Shown: positions 52,503 to 64,000 of the stretch, piece after piece
Layout: each line of letters starts with the position of its first letter
Position numbering within the stretch: position 1 is the first letter of the stretch
Assembly: GCF_051622035.1 (NCBI RefSeq)
Contig: NC_135357.1
Location: 19,217,256 to 19,281,255 of the forward strand
From: Arctopsyche grandis
Lineage: Eukaryota > Arthropoda > Insecta > Trichoptera > Hydropsychidae
DNA: 64,000 nucleotides
Direction: 5' to 3'
Position numbers and translations under genes: made by a program
Notes under the pieces: model-generated
Seen by the model: the letters and a program-made list of their open reading frames with translations, nothing else
Told to the model about the DNA's origin: nothing
Databases searched by the model: none

Positions 52503-54125
52503 TAGCTGCAATATATGTATAAGAACGCCACAGCTAGAAATAGATTTAGCATAGGAAAAGGAGTGAGACAAGAAGACACCATATCTCTTAAACTTTTCAA
52601 TGTGGTGCTTGAGGGCGTGTTCAGGAACCTGGAATGGGACCCAGCCCGAGTAAGCATCAACGGTTGCTTCTTGAGTCATCTTCGGTTCGGAGACGACATA
52701 GTTTTAATAGCTCGCGATCCAGCTGACCTACTTAACAGACTAACACAGCTGGACAGGAAAAGTAGGATTAAAAATTAACGTAGATAAGACCAAGCTAATG
52801 TTCAATAGTTGTTGCATGCCTGATAGCATCTCATTCGATTATAAACCAGTAGAGGTGGTAAATAATTATTTATATTTAGGTCAAATAATTTACATGTCTG
52901 GTAGTAAAGAAGAATATATAAAGAGATGTATGAAACTAGGATGGAGTGCATTTGGACGAATGAATGTTGAACGATAGCTGCAGGAGCTGTAATGTATGCG
53001 TGTGTATGTGTGGATGACCAGTGGCTGTGTGTATGTGTCGTCGTCTCGATCAGCTTGCTCTGGAACGGTGCGGGGTGGGGGAATTATACAAAAGAGTAAC
53101 GGTTATGATCTCGTTTTTATTGATGAGTTGGTGGCCGAGCCGGGGAGTTGCTCGACGCCTCTGCCCCTTTATGGCGGAGGCTGTGGATTGAGTAGGCTGT
53201 GGCTGGTCAGAAAGGGTAGACCAGCCACGCCAAGACCTTCTCGGTCGGCGTCTCACGAGCGTCTGAGAGCTCGCCGTGTTCGAGGTTTGGGTCGAACACG
53301 TGGTCGAGCATAGTCGGTAGACATAGTCGGTGAGGCACGACTATGGAAGAAGCCATACTCCTCGGAGGGCTTCTATGATGCCAATGAGCGCTCGCCGTGA
53401 TCACTTGGGCGGATCACGGGGCCAGCCTGCCTTAGTTCGAGGCCGGCTTTTACGAGGGACGCTGCATCTGGCGGTCCGCACCGGGATCACCGGGCGCCGG
53501 ACCCACGGGAGAATCTAGAGCGACTGACAGATGGTCAGTGTAAAAGAGAGAAAACAAAAGCCGGAGCCGTAAGAGGACAACCAACGGCCATGAGGGTTTT
53601 TGGCTCGGACAAATGTTATTTTTAAATCAAAAATGCCACTCTGCCTCAAGAAAAAGATTTTCGATCATTGCGTTTTGCCAGTGATTACGTATGGATTTGA
53701 AACTTGGACATTGAACGCCAAGATGCTACATAAAGTCCTAGGCACCCAAAAAAGTATGGAGCGCTGTATGCTTGGCATAACGAGGAAAGATAGGAAACGG
53801 AATACGTGGGTGAGAACTTCTCACCCACTCTTGTCATGCTTCTCACTGAGAAGCATGACAAAAATAGTGGATATAGTGAAGAGATTGAAATCGCAAAGGG
53901 CGGGCCACGTGGCTAGAAGAATGGACGAAAGGTGGATAAAAAAATACCAGAATGGTACCCGAGAGAATGCAAAAGGGTAAAAGGAAGACCACAGGGAAGA
54001 TGGGTAGACGAAATAAGGAAATGTGTGGAGTGAGATGGACGAGTGTTGTGCAGAATAGAGACGAGTGGAAGCGTATTGGAGAGGCCTTTAACCAGCAGTG
54101 GATAGTGAGCGGCTGTAGATGATGA
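52503..54125 (+). mobile_element. RTE-clade LINE, second, older and shorter copy
   Basis: Homologous to the copy at 36630 but starting within RT: YKNATARNRFSIGKGVRQED, then FGDDIVLIARDPADLLNRLT, where the copy at 36.6 kb has FADD. The 3' part after the solo LTR (52968-53611) gives FKSKMPLCLKKKIFDHCVLP and the ARRMDERW block. It carries several frame disruptions, including one after DRKSR (near 52765) and an inverted templated insertion at about 53818-53847. The end GCGGCTGTAGATGATGAC matches the other copy. Decayed and inactive. Confidence 0.8.
52968..53611 (-). mobile_element. Solo LTR (644 bp) nested in the LINE copy
   Basis: Begins TGAACGATAG and ends CTCGGACA, flanked by AATGT on both sides (52963-52967 and 53612-53616). 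The 5-bp duplication and TG...CA ends identify an LTR remnant. In minus orientation it reads TGTCCGAGCC... and holds an AATAAA signal near 53117. No internal region remains. It interrupts the LINE, so it is the younger of the two. Confidence 0.7.
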
Positions 54126-54222
54126 CATATTAATTATTTGTACCAGGGCTGTGAAGTCGGATGAAAACTTACCCCCTCCGACTCCGACTCCAGCTTTAAC
54201 GATTTTAGTAAGATCGACTTTA

Positions 54223-54402
54223 AGGTCTGGCCGCACTATGCGACCGCGACGGGACACGGCAGTGCGCGGCCAAATATTATTTGTATGAGATAGAACGCAC
54301 TACGAGTCACGCGACACCGCACGACAGAGTTGCCTTTTGTATCAACTTTGCCGTGTCGTGTCGCGTCGCAGCAGCCCAATGTCGCCCAGTGCGTTCGGAC
54401 CT
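54223..54402. mobile_element. Harbinger-like MITE, 180 bp
   Basis: Inverted ends AGGTCTGGCCGCACTATGCG and AGGTCCGAACGCACTGGGCG; TTA on both sides (54220-54222 and 54403-54405). The interior has CGACGGGACACGGC and its inverted copy. Ends resemble the MITE at 16247. Confidence 0.7.
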
Positions 54403-54405
54403 TTA

Positions 54406-54929
54406 GATTAAACATTACAGTCGTTGGCTGATTGGATTTTGAAGTTTAATATAGGAATTTCATTACTTAGTGATAGAAATATATTAATATACTGATTATT
54501 GGCATTAATCCTTTATTTTAATACAAATGGCAAATGACAACAGTTTTGAAATACATAACTATAAAACAATTTATTTTGGTAATGAACAGTCAAATTCGAA
54601 AGACGAATTAAGAAATACATATGTACATTTTGATAAAAGTAAAAGAGTCATTTAATTTTTTCATTACAAATATCATTTCGATTATACTTATGTCCATGTG
54701 TAGTTAGTTATATGTAAATAAGTATAATAGAATTTATAATATTTAAATATATATACATATATTTTAGTAAAAACTGCATTAGAAACAATAAAATAATATA
54801 ATTTATACATATGTATATCTAAGGTTATAAAGCACTTTTTTTTATATTTCGTACGAGTTACAATTGGACTTTCATATTTAAGCGTTAAAAATTATATTCA
54901 AGAATTGAGTAATACAAATGACATCAAAA
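54406..54929. other. AT-rich 3' flank of the SOD-repeat gene
   Basis: Probably contains the 3'UTR of the minus-strand gene that stops at 54930; several AATAAA-like sites occur on the minus strand. No other feature seen. Confidence 0.4.
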
Positions 54930-57900
54930 TTAAAATTGGAGTGCCTTTAAGGAGATAACCAGATGAGCTCGAAAAAATGTATGATCTGGTTTTAGTTTCT
55001 GTAAAAAAAAAAAGATTAAAAATGATACTAAAAATAAATCAGCAGAAATTAATAAATATTCGAAATTCATACTTTCATTAGGATCTCGAACTCCACATTG
55101 CCTATAAGAGATAGATTTTTTTCGTTTTTGATTTACAAAGCCGGGAATAGAAATACTAGGCTCGTCAAGTTTTCCAGTAGTCAATAATTTAGTAAAATCT
55201 TTTTCAAGTTGATTTGCACGTGGTCCTTTGAAATGCAAAAGAAATTGAATGCAAGAATTTTGATGAAGAGTTTTCGTTTTTCTCGAGTCTACGGTCAACA
55301 TCCATTCGGGTAAGCCCATAACGTGCCTAACATCTTCGATAAATTGTGAACTGTAAATCAAAAATTGCCTTTGAAATGTATTTAACTTCTAATAAAATAT
55401 CTTAGGTACAAAAGGTATTTTAGGTACAAACTTACACGACAAATCTAGGAGGCTTTCTTATGTTCGCATATTTCACAATATCATTATCAGGTTCTATATT
55501 GGCACAAGCAAATCGTTCTGAACTTCGGTTCTGGCCCATAATAACAATTGATCGCCCAAGGGCAGTTACAACACCCTCCAAAGGAAAATTTGAATCGGTG
55601 AATACTTGCCTATCAAGTCCTATATCTAAGAATACATTTAAGAAGAGTAAATGATTAATTATTTTTTTAAAAGTAATATGATATATTAATTATATATATA
55701 ATAGTTACCTATAGTTCCCAACCTTGCTGTTAAGTCTCCAATGTGACATCTTAAAGGATTATCCGCACCGCATTCTTGATTATACAAGTCTTCCTAAATA
55801 TAATATTTATGTATCAATATATTAAATATATATGTATATGTATTGTGATATATGAATATTTATTAGATAAATGTACTACATTTAAAGGGTCGGCTAGCTG
55901 TGTGAAATAGGGATTCCATCTGTATCCACCAGCTACACATCGAGTTGCTGTGGTTGATACCGTAGCATCTACTCCCACAGGATTCACAAAGATTGCCCAA
56001 TTGTGATACCTCGTCTGAGATAAGATAAATAAATTTTTTATACATGTACACATATAATTATTAATTTTATTGAACATGCAAGGTAAAAATATTATTTGTG
56101 ATCTTACAATATTTCGATCTCTTACTCCTGGATGTCTCAATTTGACTTCTATAATTGTGTCACTCTGACTGCCATCTTTGTGTATCAGCTGAGTCATTCT
56201 AACATATCCATAAGCAAATCCAGCAGGATGATGAAAAGATGCGATAGCTCTCAATTCTCTAGCTTCGGAAGGACTGTAGCCTCTCTCAATAGATGAACAT
56301 GCCCAGCGTTGATGTTTACTCTATTGTGAATTTTAATTGCATTAAATATATTTTTAGCAACTAGAAGAAGACAAGTCAAAAACCAACCTCTTTCTGTATT
56401 ACAACAGATCGACCTAATATACTACGAGGTCCAAAAAGTGATATCTGGGAATCATTAAAATAGCCCAAGTATTTTGTGTGATTTTGTAATGAACCAAATT
56501 TTCCACTGAGATCTCCCATTCCATATTGATCATTAGTTCCTGAAAACATATCCATCATATAATATTTGTCATTTATTTCATATTAGTCAAGTCGTCTGAT
56601 ATTGCTCAGTCAGGTGATTTGTGACACCTCCCAAAAACCAATGATAGTAATAGTTATTGAGATAGTATATCAAATTTGGAGATTCTAAATAAAAAAAGTT
56701 TATTTGCAAAGCAGCAAGCAAACAGACATTCAATTTTATTTAGCACATATGTACATATTTATACGTATGTAAATTGTGTCTATATAATATGTATTACCAA
56801 TGGCGGGCTCTGGTGACTTTTTTTCGTCTATGTGTAATGGATTAAACGTGCCATATAGAGTAGATGATTCACATGGAAATTCAAGTTCGCCTTCAACTGG
56901 GGTCTATATATAAACAAAATAAATATTCATACAATTGTTTAAAAGTACTGCATATTGAGACTTTTAATATGTTAAAAATTACTAACCAAATGAATACGAT
57001 AGTCACCAACACTATTTAATCCATCTAGATTAACTTCTAGGTTCGTAATATCATATTCTGTTTGTTGTAGAAATTCTAATTTTCCAGACATTTGTAAAGG
57101 CTCTCCGTTAGAATACCAATCTTTAATAACAGCCTTTCTACGATATAAGCCTCCAATGCTAGCAATAAATAAAATCATTAGAAATTATTTAGCTCTATAT
57201 TGTTTACATTATTGTTATAATATTATTTAACTCACATAGAACATGCTAATCTTTCGCCTCTTGCTACTGGCCCATGATCATCGTATATTACTAGTGATTT
57301 ACCAAGAACTGAATGTGTTCCGCTTAAAGGTATCAACGGATCTGTGATAAGTTTTCTTGAAATTTTCGGAGCATCAACTTTTTTACCAGATATACCCAAA
57401 GTTCCATGTCTAAAATATGAAATTTATAATATTATTTAGATTAGATGGAATTAGGAAAAGATTATTTGTTTGAAATTTATTAACCTTGTAGAGAGATCGC
57501 CAACTCTGCACACAGCCAAATTGGAAAAAGAGCATGAGTTTTCTGTCGCCTTTGGGTCAAAGTCTACTTTGAAAGGGTTGTAAACATTTGCGGCACTCAA
57601 ACATCTTGCAGTCCAATTATAAAAATCTTGATTAGGCGCTGATTCATGTATTGCCCAACGGTGTTGAAAAGAATTATTGAGATTTGATCCATCAGCGTGG
57701 ACCAAGTATTCAAATAAAATAGAAGTGTCAACCCATGGTTCATCTTTGGGCTGCCGAAGTATCACACGTCCTACCAATGGATATCTCAATATTACTTGGG
57801 CTGTGTACATTTGGGTTTGGTATTTGGTGTCTTGATCATAAAGTGCAATTGTGCTGCACAGGGATGATTTGTTTTCGTATCTAAAAGTGGGATTTTTTTG

Positions 57901-59643
57901 TGTGTATTCAAGATAATTTTTCATAAATATAATAAAAGAGGTATGTAAAAATAGTTGCTTGTTAAAATAAGTATATACCTTTTTATAACGAGACTTCTAT
58001 GTATTACACTATTCGGACCTTGCAATGGTAAAAAGGCATCCCAATACGTACCACTCAATTCATTACTTAAACTAGGTAATAAATATTTATGATTCAAGTA
58101 TTCAGTACGTCCTTTCAATTTTCCAAATAAATCCCCAAGAGGATATTGATCTTGAGTTCCCATTCCTGTATAAAAATAAAATAATATGTCCAATAGTAAT
58201 ACATATAAAAAATTAAACAATGACCGATTAGCGAAGTGAAACGTAGTAAAACCTTGTAAAAAATATAGGTAGTATATTTTCATACCTGGTGGTGGATTAA
58301 ACTTCAAATCAACGTTTTTTGGATTATAAATATTTCCAATATCACAATTATTGGGTGATTTATTGTGGGTGGAAGCAGGTGGTCTCGGAAGCTCGGCTAT
58401 TTCATATGTTAAAACTGAACTTGCATATTTCAAAGATGATTCATAAGTACCATCAGATGCTGACAAGTTAAATGTAATCCATGTAGGATCAAATTTGGAC
58501 TGCTGCTTAAACTCAATTTCTCCTCTAATTCCATCAGAATCTATAAGTGCCCTAAAAAAATTTAAATGTAAGACCTGCCACATTGTAGATATTTACTGAT
58601 ATTGAAAATATGTTACTTGGAATATCTTGCATGGTGATGTCGAATTTTAGCACAAGAAAGGAAACTATCACCATGTTTTTCTTCAAATATTACTATATAA
58701 AGATTTCTATGAGGTCCGCCCAAATCACTGGGCAATAATGTTAGGCCATCATCTTTGTATAATGTTTTAACCTTTTCTTTTGCAGGATCAGTACTAATTT
58801 TGACCTTTCCAAGCCGTGAATCTATATCACCAACGCCTTTGCCATCGCCTTTATTTTCTGGATCAAAGACTAATTGCAATATATTACAGTTTTCTTCTGA
58901 CTTATCATTGCCGGAGTCAAATATATCGGTTACAAACACTTTCCAATTGTGTTGAGTAAAAGGTACTTTTTTACTAGAATTTTTAACATGATATAAATCA
59001 GTGTGAACATATATATCTGTATGATCGAATTCTTTAGAAGCTATCCATCTGAAGTATATAAAACCAGCAACTGGACTGTTAAATTTGGCAACAGCAACTC
59101 TTTCTACAGTTCTGTCATTGGAAACGATATTGGCACATATAGTATTGGAGTTTTCTGGTGATTTTAGCACTAAGCTTTTGCCCCAGAGTCCTTTATCACC
59201 TATGAGATTGTTTTCGCTAATATATTCAGTGCTCTCATTGCCTGGAAGTGTTAAATAACCTAATTCGCTTGTAAGATCAATGATCTCTTTGCCAAGATCA
59301 GCATCAGAGCAACGTTTGATGTCAATTTCTGAATAGTCCACTGGGAATTCTCTGACACCCCATTGCCATACTTGGTCTGGGAATTCTAATGTTGTTTTTA
59401 AATTAGTCCTAATACTAATGTGATTTTCACCTTTGAATGAAAATTCAATTTCACCATGAAGGCCATATTGAGAAACAAATGCTCTTAGAACAACGCAATT
59501 TACTATACCTAAAAAATATGGAAACAATAGTTAGAAACACGATTTGTATCAAAAAGGTATATATCATTCACTGGTTCGTACTTACTATTAGAAAGTAGGA
59601 CACACAAACTTATCACTAAAATGGTTATTTTTTTGATAAACAT
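54930..59643 (-). CDS. Secreted SOD-repeat protein (Rsod / copper-only SOD-repeat type), about 15 exons
   Basis: Starts MFIKKITILVISLCVLLSNS, a clear signal peptide (exon 59590-59643), so the product is secreted or cell-surface. Exon 2 (about 58613-59510) and those down to 54930 encode about 1,150 aa built of diverged Cu/Zn-SOD-like repeats. Recurring motifs: GLHGEIEF / GIRGEIEF / GKLEF; NSPVAGFIYFR / YPLVGRVILRQ; QHNWKVF / QHRWAIHE / YHNWAIF; GDIDSRLG / GDLSTR / GDLTARLG; HSVLGKSLVIYDDHGPVARG and SILGRSVVIQKE; ending ACANIE-like. These resemble Drosophila Rsod and animal copper-only SOD-repeat proteins. Only some repeats keep the His pattern near the copper site (WAIH), so dismutase activity is likely lost in several. 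The C-terminus (HLVISLKALQF) is short and lacks an obvious GPI signal. Exon borders are approximate. Confidence 0.85.
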
Positions 59644-60971
59644 TTTTAAGTTAGCATTTGGACAATAGTATCACAGAATGGTTATAGTTCACTTATAAAA
59701 CTTATACTATAATATTTTGAGATCCATATGTCTTAAGACTTAACCTCGACATGATGGCGATGTCTAGTCTACTGACGGCAACAGGTATGCAATGGAAAAG
59801 AGAAAGGTGTTTGAACTTGAAGATAGACAGAGACAAAGACATACCGGATATTTGGTGAGACAAGGACAAAACTACATAGAATTATTGTGACTCAAGCACG
59901 TTAAGAAATTTTCAATTTGTATTTTATTTTTATATTTAGTCTACAATAATGAGTAATTTATATAAAATTTATTGTGAATGGCATAGTGAAAAAAATTCGG
60001 ATGTGACCAACCCACGACTTTATCTGTGTATTTAAAGAATATAAGAAGTTTAAAAAACAAAATTCGATAGTGAAATATATATACACGTTCGAATATACCA
60101 GCTATGAGAGCATTTTCGATACAAGTTTGAGCGCTAATGTAGGGAAACTCACACAAGACAAAAGATTTACTTCCGGTTGTCGGATTTTGTCTAAATATTT
60201 TTTATTACTTAATATCACCATAAATATTATAAGCATAAAATATCATGAATATAGAAATAATTTAAAAGGTCAAAATAAAATAATGAAATATTTTTACTTC
60301 TGGTTTACGAATTTTAAACAAAACTTTATCAACTCTAAGTAATTGCGTAAAAAATAGAAATATAATTTTTCATTGATACGTGTAGTGGTGTGGGAAAAAT
60401 CGTGTGGTCACAACATTTTTGACTTTTCGAAGAGCAAAAAATCACACTTCTGGTTTGATAAATTGAATCACATTTATACAAGGATTATACTTGAATTTCT
60501 CGTGAAGAGCACACATATTTAAAGGGTCGAAAATAATAGTGGAAGAAAAATCGAAATCGAACTTGGTCTTAAGATTAAACTTCTATTGATATGAAATTTT
60601 AGTTCCATATACCAAAAAATATTTGAGAAAAAATAAAAAAAACCTCGATTCTCTAGAGTACAAGTACTACTTCCGGTTAAGGTAAAAATATAAAAAAACA
60701 TTAGTGTATAAAATAATTCCTATAACATGTAAAATAATTTCAGTCTGATCCGTTGAGCGGTTCGGGAGATAATTAAATCCAAAAATTTAAAAAAAGAGGA
60801 CACCTATCACTTCAATTTTGAAAAAATCAAAGGTATCATCAAAAATTAAAAAAAAATAACGATACTAAGGTTCAGTTTGATAGGACTAACGGTGCTCGAA
60901 AGATCCCCAAAATACTCGAACACACACACACACACACATTTTTTCTATTCACAACATGAAAATGTGATCAG
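59644..60971. repeat. Upstream flank of the SOD-repeat gene, mostly dispersed repeat
   Basis: From about 60130 the sequence contains repeated CTTC(C/T)GGTT motifs (60171, 60298, 60448, 60670) and GAGCGGTTCGGGAGATAATT at 60754, shared with the repeat near 14.17 kb. It is interrupted by the hAT element at 60972 and resumes at 63002. A (CA)n run lies at 60920-60938. Unclassified family. Confidence 0.5.
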
Positions 60972-61129
60972 TAGAGACACGTATTTTGGGCATTTTGTCA
61001 TAAATGCTAAAATTCGGAATAGATGCTAAATTCGTAAAATATGCGAATAGATGCTAAAATAACAAACAAATGTAAAATTAATTATTTTTAAGATAAAGTG
61101 AATCCACGCCGGATATATTGCTGTTATTG

Positions 61130-62505
61130 ATTTTATTTTTTTTTATTTTATTTAAATAGGCACACATACAGAATAAAATATAAAAAGAAAGTTGTATAAT
61201 GAGACAAAAAATAATAATAAACATAAATAAAAATATAATATTCCATTTACAGTGAGCACCACATGGTGATATAAAAAAGTAAAATTACAAAAACATCAAG
61301 ATTTAAAAAAAAAAGAAAAGAAACAGATAAAGAAAAAGATACAGATAAAGTAAAAAAGAAAAAGAAAGACTATATGGGTGAAGAAGCAAATCAACCACAT
61401 ATTATTTTCTTCACCTTTGTCCTAAAAATACTAAAAGAGTCACTAAAGAGGTCAGGACAATCATCTAAGCTATCGTAAATACGGCATATACGAACGATTG
61501 CACTATTGAAAGAGGTGTTGCTTTGACAAATAGGTGGATAAAAAAGATTTGTGCATCTGGTGAATCGGGCATTAACGTTAAAATTAATCTCGCTTAAAAC
61601 AGATGTGTCAAGAATACCATTAGCAATCTTATATAAAATTAACAAATCAGAAACCCTTCTACGCTGAGACAAACTTGCAATATGGAAAAAAGAAAGTCTG
61701 TCATTATAAGATGGTAACAGTTTTTTAAGACCAGTCTTATAGGATAAATGGCGCAAAAAACGCTTCTGGATTGTTTCTAAGTGCTCAATGTGAGTTTGGT
61801 AATAGGGAGACCATATGATTGAGGCATACTCCATATTACTACGAACTAAACTGTAATAGAGTAGAATCAGAGTATGGGGATTCTTAAAGGGCTTCGCAAC
61901 TCGGCAAATAAATCCCAAGAGTTTATAAGATTTAGTAACAATATGATTAATATGTTCATTAAATGATAGTTTGGAATCTATAAGTATACCTAAGTCTCTG
62001 GCACAATTTTTTGCTGTAAGATCTACGTTATTAATATTGTAAGTAAAGTCAATTAGGTTACGATTTCTGGAAAGTGTCATTGAGAAGCATTTAGAAATAT
62101 TGAGATGCATAAGGTTTACATTACACCATTCAGATATTATATCAATGTCGGATTGTAATTTTAAGCAATCCGACTCACTATTGATAGGATGGAAAACCTT
62201 AAGATCATCGGCATAAAGTAAGCATTGACATTTCAGTAGGGGGATTAGGTCATTAATAAAAATAATAAACAGAAGTGGTCCAAGGTGAGAACCTTGAGGA
62301 ACTCCTGAAAGGATTATTCTAGGGGCAGATGAGAAACCCTTAATTGTAACCAATTGACTTCTCAAATTAAGATAAGAAGTTAACCATCTAAGTAAATTTC
62401 CATGAATTCCAAATTTAGATAATTTACGAATTAGCAAACCGTGATTAACCTTGTCAAAAGCCTTTTGAAAGTCTGTATATATAACATCTACTTGTGACAA
62501 CAAAA
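61130..62505 (-). mobile_element. Jockey/CR1-group LINE, 5'-truncated, RT frame open for 370 aa
   Basis: Minus-strand frame (62503-61391) covers RT from the A motif to the C-terminus: YTDFQKAFDKVNHGLLIRKL, GVPQGSHLGPLLFIIFINDL, the catalytic LYADDLKVF, ARDLGILIDSKLSFNEHI and IQKRFLRHLSYK. Upstream domains and ORF1 are missing by 5' truncation. The frame has no internal stop and ends TKVKKIICG. On the plus strand the 3' end is a T-rich stretch, i.e. an A-rich tail in the element's orientation. Clade between jockey and CR1 is not resolved; no clear target duplication. Confidence 0.8.
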
Positions 62506-62523
62506 ATTAAATGCGAAGAGTTT

Positions 62524-62657
62524 GGTTGTGCAGCACTAAAATTTATTTGGTGTCCCGTCATAATAATAGTGTGGATGCTGAAAGGTATTTTAGTAAATAC
62601 AATATAATTGTTACCGATCGTTGCACGAATCTCAAAAAAGAATCTGTAGAAAAATGA
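62524..62657 (+). pseudogene. hAT transposase C-terminal (hATC dimerisation) relic
   Basis: GCAALKFIWCPV in one frame is followed, after a frameshift near 62560, by NNSVDAERYFSKYNIIVTDR and CTNLKKESVEK, then a stop. The SVDAER-FS-YN-I-TDR-LK-E pattern is the hATC domain signature. It fits its place inside the hAT inverted repeats. Upstream transposase sequence is not present in the window. Confidence 0.75.
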
Positions 62658-63009
62658 TCCATGTTGGGTTTTAATAAATTTTAATTGTCAATAGATTTTT
62701 ATATTAATTTTTTTTGTCTCTGTTTTTTAATATGCATGTTTTTTCCTTTATAATTTTAATTACAACACATTTTTGAATTTTTCTTTTATTTTGTAATTGT
62801 TGTGTTGTCTTTAAATTGTATATATGTATATAAATTTTATTAAAATTCATCGAAATTGTTTATTATTTAAAATTAAACTCTTCATAAAAATAGATGCTAA
62901 ATAGACGCTAAAATTGAACATTTTTAATGTCCTAAAACGCTAAAGTGCGAAATGAAAATGCTAAAATTGTCAAAAAAAAATGCCCAAAATACGTGTCTCT
63001 AGTGATCAG

Positions 63010-63232
63010 TGATCAATTCTGAGTTCGAATCAGTCAAAATCTCGAATTAGAATTTTCACATGATCACAAAACTTCACATATTGTTCTACGTACATCGATA
63101 AAGTAAAAATAAATTCGGCTAGCGATTTATTTGTAGAACTCTCAGGAGCGTATTGTCAAAAAAAAAAAAAAAATACCGTTCGTTCATCGGATTAAGACAC
63201 TTTAAGCTAAAAAAAACTAATAAACATGTATA
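63010..63232. repeat. Continuation of the dispersed repeat after the hAT insertion
   Basis: GAGTTCGAATCAGTCAAAAT and ACATCGATAAAGTA match the copy at about 14588-14665. A poly-A run lies at 63159-63174. Confidence 0.5.
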
Positions 63233-63549
63233 TCTATATATGTACATACATATATAAAAATGAATGTCTGTGTGTGTGTGCCTGGAATAGGCTCCTAAAC
63301 CACTGAACCGATTACGATGGAACTTTCAGGATTTGTTGTATGCATGTCCGGGAAGATTACTGTGATAAAAAAACGGGAACGGAAACCTTAAAAACAGGAA
63401 TGAGTGTCATTGCAACGCAATAATTTCAAATGTGTTGGCTGCCTGCGTTTTTCCGACAAATGGGAACGGGAACGAGAATGGGAACGAGAACGGGAATGGG
63501 AATTGCATGCGTTTATTATGGCATTGCAACCCATGTCGAGTTTAGCTAG
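63233..63549 (+). mobile_element. Short non-autonomous Helitron, 317 bp
   Basis: Starts TCTATATATG after an A/T site and ends GAGTTTAGCTAG followed by T, matching Helitron rules (5' TC, 3' CTAG, insertion between A and T). The interior has AAAATGAATGTCTGTGTGTG and ACCGATTACGATGGAACTTT, common in insect Helitrons, plus GGGAACG repeats. No Rep/helicase. Confidence 0.65.
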
Positions 63550-64000
63550 TATGTACATATATACATAGATTATATGTATATAGTATATAATAGATTAAAA
63601 TATATATGTATAATATAAATAATAGATTTAAAAGATATGAAATTTATTACATTTTTAGTAAATACCGTTACATTACTATTTGTATTACTAACGGTTCATA
63701 AATGTGTGTAGATAAAGAGAATTATAATGTCATTATATTGAAAAAATATCCGTTATAATATGTAAGTATGTAAAGATATAATAATTTTATGATAACCAAT
63801 AAGAAGGTGTATTTTTGTAATACAGAAAATATAATTTAAAATTAGGTTTCATTTATAAATTCGATTTTTTAAAAAAAATCACATGTATGCCAGTCTGGAA
63901 AGTAAATCACGACGAAAATAATTATCGCGAAAATTGAACCAGGCAATGAGCGCATCGATCTCGGATAAAATTAGTTTCAATCAGTATTATGCCTAGTAAT
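63550..64000. other. AT-rich end of window, nothing recognised
   Basis: Low-complexity TATATGTA and poly-A-rich sequence with no gene or element signal. Confidence 0.4.

Larger units (their letters stand above)
60972..63001 (+). mobile_element. hAT element interrupted by a LINE
   Basis: Inverted ends TAGAGACACGTATTTTGGGC at both sides; GTGATCAG flanks both ends exactly (60964-60971 and 63002-63009), the 8-bp hAT duplication. Subterminal ATAGATGCTAAA repeats occur near both ends. The interior retains a transposase C-terminal relic (next entry) and a jockey/CR1-group LINE insertion at about 61130-62505. Excising the LINE leaves about 650 bp, so much of the transposase is missing. Confidence 0.85.

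Noticed and set aside
52996-53518. Several 60-105-aa frames
   Set aside because: All inside the 644-bp solo LTR and without protein-like composition.

Overview
The window is AT-rich nuclear DNA from an insect. Split genes with GT-AG introns, insect-type versions of CtBP, NELF-A and O-GlcNAcase, and a copper-only superoxide-dismutase-repeat gene all point that way. I cannot fix the order; the mix of RTE and jockey-group LINEs, Helitrons, hAT, piggyBac and Harbinger-type elements fits several. No prokaryotic signal, CRISPR array, rRNA or convincing tRNA was seen.

Layout: (1) 0-20 kb: CtBP on the minus strand, coding exons 3127-6620, a 5'UTR exon to about 6979, then a roughly 12.7 kb first intron reaching a GC-rich promoter/non-coding first exon near 19.6-20.1 kb. 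(2) 20.4-23.9 kb: a cluster of small transposons, including a hAT element that carries a solo LTR. (3) 24.5-27.8 kb: MAEA (CTLH/GID E3 ligase subunit) on the plus strand, with one intron that looks U12-type. (4) 31.2-35.3 kb: NELF-A on the minus strand, with a small piggyBac element in an intron. (5) 35.5-39.4 kb: a foldback element, a Helitron-like end and an RTE LINE split by a 1.1 kb LTR-flanked miniature element. (6) 40.2-41.7 kb: an LRRC27-like leucine-rich-repeat gene on the plus strand. (7) 42.2-52.2 kb, minus strand: a possible small membrane-protein gene, then O-GlcNAcase (OGA) with about 21 exons and transposon remnants in its introns. (8) 52.5-54.4 kb: a second RTE copy split by a solo LTR, then a Harbinger-like MITE. 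(9) 54.9-59.6 kb: a secreted SOD-repeat protein (Rsod-like) on the minus strand. (10) 60-64 kb: nested repeats: a dispersed repeat broken by a hAT element, itself broken by a jockey/CR1-group LINE, then a short Helitron.

The host genes are housekeeping regulators: CtBP (co-repression), NELF-A (Pol II pausing), OGA (removal of O-GlcNAc) and MAEA (protein turnover). Nothing shows that they form a functional cluster. The most notable points are the candidate AT-to-AA U12 intron in MAEA, an upstream ORF in CtBP whose stop overlaps the main start codon (TAATG), the multi-layer nested transposons with readable target-site duplications, and two possible unassigned exons between MAEA and NELF-A.
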